Position numbers and translations under genes: made by a program. Source: an uncultured Trichococcus sp. (lineage in GTDB: Bacteria; Bacillota; Bacilli; Lactobacillales; Aerococcaceae). Taken from it: a stretch of DNA of 64,000 bases. The notes below the pieces were generated by a model. It did not search any database and was not told where the DNA came from. It saw nothing but the letters and a program-made list of their open reading frames with translations. Shown here piece by piece: positions 53,637-62,199 of this stretch. Position 1 is the first letter of the stretch, and each line of letters begins with the position of its first letter. The stretch covers positions 2,717,001 through 2,781,000 of the forward strand of contig NZ_OY764015.1 of the NCBI RefSeq assembly GCF_963667775.1, written 5' to 3'.

Positions 53637-55016
53637 TTATCCTATCAGGATAGTTCCTTTAGAATATTCAACTTCATGAACTTTTTGTGTGCGTCTTGTC
53701 AGACTATCAAGCATCGTAACCGGTCCGATGCGTCCCGCAAACATCATCACCATGATGACAGCTTGGCTCATACGCCCTAAAGTAGGTGTCAGGTTCGCGC
53801 TGACGCCAACGGTTGCGAGTGACGAAATGGCTTCAAACAGAATATAAATGAAGTCCACTTCCGGATTCAGGATACTCAACAGGCTGGTGCCGATAATCAG
53901 ACTTCCAAGGAAAGTCATAAAAATAACAAATGCCTGGCGGACTTGCTGTCTGCTGATGGTGTGGTTTACGATATTGACATTGCTCTGTCCGCGCAACTCA
54001 TTGTAAAGCGTCAGAAAGACGATCGCAAAAGTGGTCGTTTTCAATCCGCCGGCCGTACCACCAGGAGAGCCTCCTATGAACATTGTAAAGACAAACCAAA
54101 ACAGTGTGAACGGATAGACGGTCGTAAAGTCGACGGTGGAAAATCCAGCAGTCCGCATGGTGATGGTCTGGAAGTAACCAGTCATCAGTTTTTGCGGGAA
54201 AGTGAATGTTCCGATTGATGTATTATTATTGTATTCTGCAGCCACAAAGAACACGGTACCGACAAGAATCAAAATGAATGATACCGAAAGGGCTAAACGG
54301 CTGTGCAGAGACAAGCTGCGGAAGAAAATTTTCGGGCTTGGTCTGCATTTCTTGCTGAAGTAACATTTGATATTTTTGGATACATCGAACCATACGGAAA
54401 AACCGATTCCTCCCAGAAGGATCAAGGTAGTGATGACAAAATTGATCCAAGGATCATGGACATAGTCAACCAGGCCGACATTGCCCAGTGGATCAAAGCC
54501 AGCATTACAGAATGCGGAAATAGCCAAGAAAAGGGAAGTGAACAGGCCCATTCCCCAGCCCATATCCGGAACAAACCGGAAGGACAACAGGATGAAACCG
54601 AGGCCTTCAAAAACTGCTGTATACTTCAAAATATCTGATAAATATTCTCTGAATCCTCTTGCATCTCCACGGTTGATGCCTTCTTGAACAGCCAAGCGAT
54701 TGCGCAGGCCGATCCGACCCCTCAAACGCGTTAGGATGGAGGCGATCAAGGTCATCAACCCCAAGCCCCCGATTTGCATCAGGATGATCCCCACGACTTG
54801 GCCAAACAATGTATAGGAATCATGCACAGATTCAGTGAACAGTCCTGTCACGCAGACCATGGAGATGGCCGTAAATAAATTATCGAAATACGTAGCTTCC
54901 GAAGTAGGCAGTTGGCTGATCGGCAATGAAAGTATCAGCGATCCTACAAAGATGACAAAAGCAAAGCTCGTGGCAATCTTTTGTGAAGCAGTCCAACTCG
55001 AAAATGTCTTTAACAC
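53637..55016 (-). CDS. ktrB: KtrB/TrkH-type potassium transporter
   Basis: 459-aa membrane pore, SKT superfamily, with eight or more hydrophobic segments and the filter-like loops (AISMVCVTGLFTESVHDS, AISAFCNAGFDPLG, GGSPGGTAGGLKTTTF). Potassium uptake for turgor and pH control. Starts at GTG 55016; GAGGAG is 13 bases upstream, longer than usual. The pair with ktrA is typical. Confidence 0.93.
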   Translation of the reverse strand: MLKTFSSWTASQKIATSFAFVIFVGSLILSLPISQLPTSEATYFDNLFTAISMVCVTGLFTESVHDSYTLFGQVVGIILMQIGGLGLMTLIASILTRLRGRIGLRNRLAVQEGINRGDARGFREYLSDILKYTAVFEGLGFILLSFRFVPDMGWGMGLFTSLFLAISAFCNAGFDPLGNVGLVDYVHDPWINFVITTLILLGGIGFSVWFDVSKNIKCYFSKKCRPSPKIFFRSLSLHSRLALSVSFILILVGTVFFVAAEYNNNTSIGTFTFPQKLMTGYFQTITMRTAGFSTVDFTTVYPFTLFWFVFTMFIGGSPGGTAGGLKTTTFAIVFLTLYNELRGQSNVNIVNHTISRQQVRQAFVIFMTFLGSLIIGTSLLSILNPEVDFIYILFEAISSLATVGVSANLTPTLGRMSQAVIMVMMFAGRIGPVTMLDSLTRRTQKVHEVEYSKGTILIG

Positions 55017-55067
55017 AATGGTTCAAATTCTCCTCTCAAATAGCATGCGAATAGGATTTGTTCCTTC

Positions 55068-55095
55068 ATTATAATGCTACCGCATGATAAAGCAA
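55068..55095 (-). promoter_or_regulatory. ktrBA promoter
   Basis: Minus strand TTGCTT (55095-55090), 16-bp spacer, TATAAT (55073-55068). The remaining gap up to rlmH is AT-rich; a plus-strand TATAAT at 55188 lacks a good -35. Confidence 0.7.
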
Positions 55096-55340
55096 CTCAA
55101 AAGCATAAGGATATCTTAAATCATTTACCGAAAAAAGCAACTGGTTTTCATGCCTTTTTCAGACAAATAGTGTTCTTTTCTACATATTATAATAAGAGTG
55201 TACAAACAGGTTGGTTAATAATAAGATAAAACGAAAATTACCTACATATTTTGTCAACAATCCGCCAAAGAAAAAGACGGTTGCGAAATCGACCTTGTTC
55301 CCATAGGATAGTAGATGAGAACAAAAAGGAGCGAAAAGCA

Positions 55341-55820
55341 ATGAACATAAAAATCATTACGGTCGGAAAACTGAAGGAGAAATATCTGAAGGAGGGCATC
55401 GCCGAATACACGAAGCGGCTCGGCAGCTACTGCAAGCTGCAGATCATCGAAGTCGGGGATGAAAAAGCGCCCGAAAACCTGAGCGATAAAGAGATGGAAA
55501 TGATCAAGGACAAAGAGGGCGAAAAGATCCTCTCCAAAATCCCGGAACAGAGCTACGTCTTCGCGATGGCGATCCAGGGCAAACAGTACGATTCGGTGGA
55601 ATTCGCCAACGAAATCGACAAACTCGGCACCTCCGGCAAAAGCGACATCGTCTTCATCATCGGCGGCTCGCTCGGCCTCAGCCAAGCCGTCCTGTCCCGC
55701 GCCAACCAACACATCTCCTTCGGCAAACTGACCTACCCGCACCAACTCATGCGCCTCGTGCTCGTCGAACAGATCTACAGAGCGTTCCGGATTATCCATG
55801 GGCATGCTTATCATAAATGA
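55341..55820 (+). CDS. rlmH: 23S rRNA pseudouridine-1915 N3-methyltransferase RlmH
   Basis: 159-aa SPOUT methyltransferase. [23 protein letters not shown] at the start, [10 protein letters not shown] as the SAM knot, and the C-terminal [14 protein letters not shown]. RlmH modifies the ribosomal decoding-associated helix 69 of 23S rRNA. Noticeably GC-rich against the AT-rich DNA that follows. AAGGAGCG precedes the ATG; an in-frame extension to 55251 lacks a site. Its 3' end is the classical SCC attachment site in staphylococci. Confidence 0.96.
   Translation: MNIKIITVGKLKEKYLKEGIAEYTKRLGSYCKLQIIEVGDEKAPENLSDKEMEMIKDKEGEKILSKIPEQSYVFAMAIQGKQYDSVEFANEIDKLGTSGKSDIVFIIGGSLGLSQAVLSRANQHISFGKLTYPHQLMRLVLVEQIYRAFRIIHGHAYHK
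55806..55820 (+). other. SCC-type attachment sequence at the end of rlmH
   Basis: GCTTATCATAAATGA differs at one base from the 15-base staphylococcal site GCATATCATAAATGA. I found no second copy downstream inside the window, so any right end would lie beyond it. Confidence 0.55.
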
Positions 55821-55830
55821 GAGAGTGTGA

Positions 55831-55930
55831 TGATTCGCGTTCAGAAGGTGAGCACTAAGAGGATAATCCCTAAACGGCCTGTTCTTGGCCGTGTGGGATT
55901 GTCAGCTTAGGCGGAACATTCTGCGAATCA
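55831..55930 (+). repeat. 100-nt imperfect hairpin after rlmH
   Basis: Outer TGATTCGC/GCGAATCA and inner GATAATCCC..ACGGCC/GGCCGTGTGGGATTGTC pair, with CTAAG/CTTAG between. The loop is TGTTCTT. Arms are about 45 bases each. It has no T-run directly after. A second short hairpin (AATGTCGT/ACGACATT) follows near 55962. Confidence 0.65.
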
Positions 55931-56089
55931 GAACACGTTTGAGAGGTCATTTTTTGGTAAATGTCGTTGGGACGACATTGTTGAGCTGATTCATAAAAAC
56001 GTTCGGAGATGTGGTTACTTTTGATAAGGGAAGAAAAAGTGACTAAAAAAATTCTACATGACGTTTGATCAGCTAGTTATTGATCATCT

Positions 56090-56178
56090 GAATGAATTTA
56101 TGTAATTAGGGCGAACAGCAGAATTAAATGCTGTTCGCTCTTTTATTTTGCCCAAAATACTAAAAATTACCGTATAAA
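56090..56178 (+). repeat. Island terminator repeat R1
   Basis: Hairpin GCGAACAGCA..TGCTGTTCGC followed by TCTTTTATTTT, then CCCAAAATACTAAAAATTAC. Aligns without gaps over 89 bases with R3 at 63911-63999; R2 (60147-60202) shares the hairpin half. Confidence 0.82.
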
Positions 56179-56282
56179 TATTTAATTAAAAAATGATTAA
56201 ATAAAGATAGAAAAATTGCATGATGGTTGCTATAATTGAGATGTGCAAATCAAAATAATGCTATTAAATTGGAATATGGAAA

Positions 56283-56446
56283 ATGATTGAGAAATTTCCT
56301 GATGTCGATTAGTAATGTGATAACTGTGGCAACTATCTATACTAAATGATCAAGATAGGTTTGATAATCTCGAATATATTTGGAATTGTCCCAAATGTGG
56401 ATTTAAAAATAGTATTTCCAAAGATAATGTTCATTGGGAGAATTAA
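56283..56446 (+). pseudogene. Broken zinc-ribbon gene
   Basis: Starts ATG-ATT-GAG (MIEKFPDVD), hits two stops, then CDNCGNYLY in the same frame, another stop, then after a one-base shift NDQDRFDNLEYIWNCPKCGF and a normal stop at 56444-56446. Joined, the pieces give a short protein with a CxxC..CxxC zinc ribbon. At least two lesions mark it as decayed. Confidence 0.6.
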
Positions 56447-56903
56447 GAAGACTAAGATTAATTATGTCTATAACCCAGATTCCCGGTGAAGTTGTAACTA
56501 GATCAGCAAAACTGTTGTAAAAACTGAATTTCAACATAGTTATGTGTTCGCGGTAATCTAGGTAAAGTATCTGAGTTCAACCTTCCTATATGATACCGCA
56601 GCTATTCTGTATTTCCTTCAAAAAATATTGGAGTATTATCGCAAAGGGGGAAATCACCCTGCGAAGTTCACCCAAGCGTTCTTATGAGGCTGACATTAGT
56701 CTTTTCTTCATCTGTGGAACCAAATTAAAACCAGATGTATATCAAAAGAAACCATTTCTGAAATTGATGTCGGTAATCAGGGAAGGGAGAAATGTTATTT
56801 CTAAATACAATATCATTTCAAATATCAAATAAATGTAAACCACCTTAATGTGATGTGCGAGAATAAGATATTCATATTGGAATAAGAAAGTGGATGAGTA
56901 AAA
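56447..56903 (+). other. Decayed accessory DNA, partial copy of 59265-59470
   Basis: Near 56473 the sequence ATTCCCGGTGAAGTTGTAAC and near 56540 TAGTTATGTGTT..ATCTAGG match equivalents at 59290 and 59433. The former translates to T-x-IPG-x-x-VT-R/K-S in both copies. An 80-codon ORF at 56590-56832 lacks a ribosome site; it contains FICGTKLKPDV, reminiscent of a zinc-ribbon end, and is probably a remnant. Confidence 0.45.
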
Positions 56904-58046
56904 TTGGCTATTATAGATGTTGTAAAATTTAATGGTATTCCTAATCGGGATTGGTTGGTATACCGTTATCCAGGGAATAATTTCAATAATGGAACACAAC
57001 TGATTGTAGGTGAAGGCCAAATTGCAGTATTTGTTAGGGGTGGAAAAGCGTTAGATTATTTTTCACCAGGAACGTATACTCTGGAAACTAATAACATTCC
57101 GTTGCTAAATACAGTAATAAATATTCCTTACGGGGGAAGAACCCCTTTTAGTGCTGAAATATTTTTTATAAACAATACATCAAAAATGGATGTTCTGTGG
57201 GGTACTACTGACCCAATTAGCTTGATTGATCCCAAATATAGAGTTTTATTGAGAGTGCGTACTTTTGGACAATTTGCCATTAGAATTACTGATTATAGAG
57301 TATTCATGACCCAACTAATAGGGGCTTTAGGGAATAGCCAAGTTATAAAATATGATCTCGTTATTAAATTTTTCAAAGGGGTCGTTGTAACAAAAGTTAA
57401 AACAATAATTGCTAAACTAATAATCGACCAGCAAACTTCTGTACTCGAAATAGCTCCTTATTTAGAGGACATTTCAACAAAGGTGAAAGAACAACTGTAC
57501 GAAGAGTTTGAAAGGTTTGGAATCGAAATCGTCAATTTTTTCATCTCTTCAATTAATTTCCCAGATGAAGATTTTCACGTAATCAATAATATACTTGGAG
57601 AAAAAGCTGCTTTTGATATTATTGGCGAGGATCATTATACAATTCAACGAACTTTTGATGTAATGCAGACGGCAGCTGGAAATGAAGGGGGGAATCTTAC
57701 AACAGCGGGCATTGGATTAGGCCTTGGCGCTGGAGCAGGAATTGCCGTAGGAAATAATTTTACAAATGTTGCAAGTGACGCGATAAACACGTCAGCAAAC
57801 AGTAAAACATGCCAAACGTGTGGATCTTTAAATACGAAAGATGTGAAATTTTGCTCTAGTTGTGGAGAAAATCTTGTAACAAAGAAAAAGGAATGTTTCT
57901 CGTGTAAAGCTTTTGTCGATGATAATGTGAAATTTTGCCCCAATTGTGGTAGATCATTACAAAAAAAAATATGTCCAAACTGTCATCATGAGAATATGCC
58001 AGGAGTGAAGTTCTGTTGCCAATGTGGGACTAAATTGGAGGGGTAA
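56904..58046 (+). CDS. SPFH-domain protein with three C-terminal zinc ribbons (YdjI-like)
   Basis: 380 aa. Residues 1-265 read as an SPFH/virion-core-like domain (NGTQLIVGEGQIAVFVRGGKALDYFSPGTYTLET, shown in part; later FERFGIEIVNFFISSINFP). A Gly/Ala-rich segment (GIGLGLGAGAGIAVG) follows, then three CxxC-x(11)-CxxC ribbons near 304, 330 and 355. Bacillus YdjI is similar and acts with YdjG/YdjH to place PspA at stressed membranes. TTG start at 56904 with GTGGATGAG upstream. First of three tightly linked genes. Confidence 0.8.
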   Translation: MAIIDVVKFNGIPNRDWLVYRYPGNNFNNGTQLIVGEGQIAVFVRGGKALDYFSPGTYTLETNNIPLLNTVINIPYGGRTPFSAEIFFINNTSKMDVLWGTTDPISLIDPKYRVLLRVRTFGQFAIRITDYRVFMTQLIGALGNSQVIKYDLVIKFFKGVVVTKVKTIIAKLIIDQQTSVLEIAPYLEDISTKVKEQLYEEFERFGIEIVNFFISSINFPDEDFHVINNILGEKAAFDIIGEDHYTIQRTFDVMQTAAGNEGGNLTTAGIGLGLGAGAGIAVGNNFTNVASDAINTSANSKTCQTCGSLNTKDVKFCSSCGENLVTKKKECFSCKAFVDDNVKFCPNCGRSLQKKICPNCHHENMPGVKFCCQCGTKLEG

Positions 58047-58048
58047 TC

Positions 58049-58789
58049 ATGGACAAAGAGAGAATATCACCTATTTTTAATTTGATGCTGGTAGGATGCT
58101 TAATATTTGATTTTGCCTTAATCTTGGCCTTTTTAAAAATTTTTGGTTTGTTTTTCATCCTAAGCTTTTCAAAGTCGCTTTGTGCGATGTTAGTCTTACT
58201 GTTGGGACTGGTAGCATCCAATGTGGCGGTGGTGGCTCCGAATATACAGTCTAAAAATGTAAATTTACCTTTCTCAAATGCTATTTCGGTTTTACTTATT
58301 CTATATGCCTGTATAGCAAATGCGGCTTCTGTTTTTCTGTTGACGGGAAGCATTGTCAGGTATATCGTTTGGCAACTAATAGTTTTGGCTATTTTTCTCA
58401 TTTTGTTATCTGTCACCATGGCATATTTAAAGAGGGGAATAACTGAGGTTGCCAATGTTGAAAAAGAGCAAATGCAGGTGGAAATTTTAAAACTGCAGGT
58501 TTTGAGAATCGACAACTTGTTTACTGAAAAAATGGGAGACCCAAATATTTTATCAGTTCTTCCGTTGTTTACATCTTTGAGAGAACGTGCATTAGCTTCT
58601 ACACCTTTTGGGAGAATAGTTGGAAATAATGAGGTTGCAGAAATAGAGGAACAAGTTATGAAAAATTTTTTAGAACTTGAAGATATGCTTAGTGGAGATT
58701 TTGCTGACAATAGGTTGATTGAAGTACGAAATTTACTTGAAGAGACAAAACGATTGATTATTAATAGGGAAGCTTTGAATATAAAATAA
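58049..58789 (+). CDS. Four-helix membrane protein, unknown function
   Basis: 246 aa. Four hydrophobic segments in residues 10-125 and a soluble, coiled, acidic C-terminal half (VEKEQMQVEILKLQVLRIDNLF.., LEETKRLIINREALNIK). No family recognised. Its ribosome site GGAGGGG overlaps the end of the SPFH gene, so the two are coupled. Confidence 0.75.
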   Translation: MDKERISPIFNLMLVGCLIFDFALILAFLKIFGLFFILSFSKSLCAMLVLLLGLVASNVAVVAPNIQSKNVNLPFSNAISVLLILYACIANAASVFLLTGSIVRYIVWQLIVLAIFLILLSVTMAYLKRGITEVANVEKEQMQVEILKLQVLRIDNLFTEKMGDPNILSVLPLFTSLRERALASTPFGRIVGNNEVAEIEEQVMKNFLELEDMLSGDFADNRLIEVRNLLEETKRLIINREALNIK

Positions 58790-58807
58790 TTTTAGGGAGT
58801 GTTTATG

Positions 58808-59239
58808 ATGGTAGAAAAAAAATGTGAATCTTGTGGTGCACCAATTGATGTAAATGCAATAGAATGTAAATATTGTGGGATGGCAGTAGAAGCGCAATCT
58901 AATCTGAATCAGTCTGCTCAGTATCAACAACAAACGAATAGTACTACTTATAGTTCAAACTATGCCTATCTTAAGCCGTATTATCAAGAACAATTTCAAA
59001 AAATGGATGCTGACATTACCTATAAAGGAAAATGGAATTGGGCGGCGTTCTTTTTTGGTCTTTTTTGGGGTTTCTCAAAAGGTCTATGGGCATTAGCTTT
59101 AATCAATGTTGTTGTAGTACTATTATTTATTGATTCAAATATTAATTTTGGTTTGGGATTTTCATTGGTTTGGGGATTTATGGGCAATAATTTATACTAT
59201 CATTTAAAGAAAAATAATAAGCAATTTGGTCAGCGATAA
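58808..59239 (+). CDS. Zinc-ribbon protein with DUF2628-like membrane domain
   Basis: 143 aa. An N-terminal ribbon CESCGAPIDVNAIECKYCG is followed by a Gln/Asn/Ser linker, then YKGKWNWAAFFFGLFWGFSKGLW and a second helix, the pattern of DUF2628 proteins. ATG at 58808 is 8 bases after GGGAG; GTG at 58799 and ATG at 58805 are alternatives. Last of the three linked genes. Confidence 0.75.
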   Translation: MVEKKCESCGAPIDVNAIECKYCGMAVEAQSNLNQSAQYQQQTNSTTYSSNYAYLKPYYQEQFQKMDADITYKGKWNWAAFFFGLFWGFSKGLWALALINVVVVLLFIDSNINFGLGFSLVWGFMGNNLYYHLKKNNKQFGQR

Positions 59240-59264
59240 AATGAAATGCATAACAGAATAAATA

Positions 59265-59470
59265 AAAAGGTCACGTAGATTACCACCATTCCTGGAAAAG
59301 ACGTAACTAAGTCGAGTAAAAATTTGATACCATTGTGTATTCGGTTAGTTACACATAAAACGCATAACTAGGAGAATCAGCCCTTGAAATACTGTTCAAT
59401 CGTTGATTTGATGGGTTTTTCGTTTATTCCTAGTTATGTGTTTCCAAGTATCTAGGATGAACGATATGTT
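59265..59470 (+). repeat. Second copy of the decayed segment, with inverted repeat
   Basis: Shares ATTCCTGG..GTAACTA and TAGTTATGTGTT..TATCTAGG with 56455-56575. Here the arms ACGCATAACTAGGAGAAT and ATTCCTAGTTATGTGTT form a long hairpin (about 59358-59444). From 59471 to 59717 I see no gene apart from the ribosome site of the lipoprotein. Confidence 0.55.
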
Positions 59471-59717
59471 TAAAAAACATTGAAACCATAGGTAGGGAGT
59501 ATCACATGGAATGTAAACATTTTTTCGGACAAAATTATAAGGTGTTAAAGCTGTTTTTACTTCTACACACTTTCATATCCAATTTGATAACTATTTTAAT
59601 GTTATAAAGTTGCGTTTTTCCGAAGGATGGATCGTTAAGTTTTTTTCATAATGACTACCAAGACAGCGGGTATGTGAATTATCATTGTGAAACAACCTAA
59701 ATAGGGAGTGAACTCAA

Positions 59718-60131
59718 ATGAAAAATTTTCCAAAGTTAATTGCAAAAGTTGTTTTAGTCTTCGGTCTATTTGCAATGTTCGGCTGTTCAAAAAATGAATC
59801 CTCGAATTTAGCATCAAGTGAAGTTATATTTTGTGAGGATGTAGACAATGACCTCAATCCAATAAATAGTGCAACCACTTTTTCGGCAGGGCAATTTTAT
59901 GTAAAGTTGCAAACTCCATCTGCATTTGATACTAGGGAAATCAACGTAACTATTTATAGTAAAAATGGTTCTAGTGAAAGTATAATTGAAAGTAGTGATC
60001 AACAAGTAAATCAAGAGTGGAATCAGGTTGCAATGCCTATAACTTTAACCGATTCAGGGGAATATAAAGTTACATTTTCAAGGACATCTGATTCTGTAAT
60101 AATAGGAGAAGGTGAAGTTACAATTAAATAG
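59718..60131 (+). CDS. Small lipoprotein of unknown function
   Basis: 137 aa. Signal KNFPKLIAKVVLVFGLFAMFGC with the lipidated Cys at residue 23; the lipobox FAMFGC is loose but acceptable. The mature part looks like one beta-sandwich domain (QFYVKLQTPSAF, EYKVTFSRTSDSVIIGEGEVTI). Would sit on the outer face of the membrane. TAGGGAGTG precedes the ATG. Ends just before repeat R2. Confidence 0.78.
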   Translation: MKNFPKLIAKVVLVFGLFAMFGCSKNESSNLASSEVIFCEDVDNDLNPINSATTFSAGQFYVKLQTPSAFDTREINVTIYSKNGSSESIIESSDQQVNQEWNQVAMPITLTDSGEYKVTFSRTSDSVIIGEGEVTIK

Positions 60132-60146
60132 TAATTAATCGCATGA

Positions 60147-60202
60147 ACGAATTCATGAAATAAGAGCCAACAGCAGAATTAAAATGCTGTTGGTTCTTTT
60201 TC
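60147..60202 (+). terminator. Island terminator repeat R2
   Basis: GAGCCAACAGCA pairs with TGCTGTTGGTTC, then TTTTTC. Same hairpin family as R1 and R3 but without the downstream AAAATACTAAAAATTAC tail. Confidence 0.8.
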
Positions 60203-60347
60203 TTTCGTCTTTCCTAACCACTTGAAGTTTGATATTTTCTAGATACAGAAAATATTGTAATCTTGTATTAAGAAATCGTTCTTTTTGAATTAAATTATGT
60301 CATAATATAGGTATCGGAAGTCGAAAGATGGAGAGGGGTTATAAGAA

Positions 60348-62195
60348 ATGAATTTTTGTCCAGAATGCGGTAACAAATTGAATGACGGTGCGAGATTTTG
60401 TCAGGAATGTGGTTTTAAAATTGAGTATGGTAATACTGGCAATTTTCGTGGACATGCTAACAATCTAACTTCGGAAGAATATATTCAAAAGACACTCTAT
60501 CAATCTAATGAAAAGGGCATTGACATTTCTCCATTTAAGGATGAAAAAAAATTAGTTTCAGCAGCCAATGCAATCGCAAAAGATGTTAATCCTACAACGA
60601 TAATTGGGACAATAGATACCTCCCTACTTTCTAATGGTAAAACAGGTGCGGTATTTACAGGAACGCACTTGTATATGAAAGAAAGCTTTGGGCAATCCCG
60701 CATTATTCCTTTTGAAGGAATGACTGCCATAAAATTTAAACTGGATAGAACAATAGACGAGAAAAATAAAGTGAAAGAGACTAAAGTTCTGAAAGTTTTT
60801 TATGAAAATAATAACGAAATTGAAGTGACATCGGACGAGTTCAGTGATGTCTTACCTTTAGAATTAATCTCAAAAATTTTGGAAGGAATTTGTACCGAAG
60901 TAGAAAAAGTTGAATCGAAAAATCAAATATATAAACTAGAAAGTCTCGACCCGAAAATTATTTCTTTGTATTTTAGGATTATTATCGCTTATTTAAGGCT
61001 CGACGATAACGTCGTGGATACAGCAGAATATAAAGAATTAGTTACGTTAATGACTAAAGTTAAGGTATCTAAACAAATAGCGGACACAATTAGAAGCTAT
61101 CGTTTCTCTGAAAAAACTGAAGATATTGATACGTTGATATTAGACTTAAAAGTTGAATTAGAGAAAGCTCAAATCTCCCATCCGGTGGTTTTTCAAGCGC
61201 TGTGTATGGATATAGTATCAATGAATAAAGAAGTGTTAACTGATTGGGAATCATCGGATTCCATTAAATTGATTATTGAAAAATTAAATGTAAGCGAAAA
61301 GTTAGTTGAATATAAAGTGAGAGAGATTCAGCAATTTGAAAGAATATACACTGAAAAAGTAGATGACAATACTATCAAGAATATGGCTACCGAGTTGGGT
61401 GCTTTAGCTACTGGAGCAGGAATTTCGATGGGGGCATTAGCCATTACTGGTGCAGTAACAGGGTTTGGAGCAAGCCTTACAGGAGGTCTGATGTCTCTCG
61501 CTTTTGCTTCTGGTGGTGCTTTATTCGGTGCAGCTGCAGTAGCTGCTAGTGCATATGGGGCTTATAGGGGTGTAAAATACTTTGCAGGCACTGATGAGTT
61601 GGAGAAATATAGCATTAAACAAAAAGCGTTGTCTGATAAAATTACTAGTCTTAAGGCTGCAAACACATTTATCCTTGATGATTTTAATTATCTAATGAAC
61701 ACTATTAATGAACTAACGATAAAAATAATGAAGCATCAGCAATTAAATAAATCAATCGTTAGTAAAAGTGGAGAGTTAATAAAAGAAAAAAATAATTACA
61801 TTGAAGAATTAACCAATCAACTACAAGGATTTGTATCTAGAGGACAAAGTGTCGCAGAATCCGGCCAGATAATCGAAAAAGACCAAGAACGAATGGAACT
61901 TGAACAATGTTTAACTACCTTGCCAGAAGAACTAGATTTAGATAAATTCAATGAGTTAATAGTCTCAAATCTCCACAAAGTAGATTATGCTGAATTGATT
62001 CATATGACGTATCTTGATGATGGCGAAGGTAAGCTTATACTGGACAAAAACCAAGATTTAGAACAATTACAAAAAGTTTCCATGGTTTTAGTAAGTATCA
62101 AATACTTTGAAACGGGTTCATCTAGCTTGGCCCAAGGTAAAGTACTAGCTAAAAAAGGGTTTAATTCAATTAAATCTTTATTTAATGAGGCGTGA
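60348..62195 (+). CDS. Zinc-ribbon protein with possible PH-like domain and Gly/Ala-rich hydrophobic region
   Basis: 615 aa. Zinc ribbon at residues 4-22 (CPECGNKLNDGARFCQECG). Residues 80-180 look like a bacterial PH-like domain (GAVFTGTHLYMKESFGQSRIIPFEGM). A helical region follows; then Gly/Ala-rich hydrophobic residues 345-411 and a coiled C-terminal part. The mid helical region recalls TerB-like folds, but I am unsure. Extended -10 TGT-CATAAT at 60298-60306 may drive it. ATG follows AGAGGGG. Cotranscribed with the next gene. Confidence 0.65.
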   Translation: MNFCPECGNKLNDGARFCQECGFKIEYGNTGNFRGHANNLTSEEYIQKTLYQSNEKGIDISPFKDEKKLVSAANAIAKDVNPTTIIGTIDTSLLSNGKTGAVFTGTHLYMKESFGQSRIIPFEGMTAIKFKLDRTIDEKNKVKETKVLKVFYENNNEIEVTSDEFSDVLPLELISKILEGICTEVEKVESKNQIYKLESLDPKIISLYFRIIIAYLRLDDNVVDTAEYKELVTLMTKVKVSKQIADTIRSYRFSEKTEDIDTLILDLKVELEKAQISHPVVFQALCMDIVSMNKEVLTDWESSDSIKLIIEKLNVSEKLVEYKVREIQQFERIYTEKVDDNTIKNMATELGALATGAGISMGALAITGAVTGFGASLTGGLMSLAFASGGALFGAAAVAASAYGAYRGVKYFAGTDELEKYSIKQKALSDKITSLKAANTFILDDFNYLMNTINELTIKIMKHQQLNKSIVSKSGELIKEKNNYIEELTNQLQGFVSRGQSVAESGQIIEKDQERMELEQCLTTLPEELDLDKFNELIVSNLHKVDYAELIHMTYLDDGEGKLILDKNQDLEQLQKVSMVLVSIKYFETGSSSLAQGKVLAKKGFNSIKSLFNEA

Positions 62196-62199
62196 TGAA

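Noticed and set aside
56590..56832. 80-codon ORF as a real gene
   Set aside because: No ribosome site and no coherent domain; it looks like a remnant.
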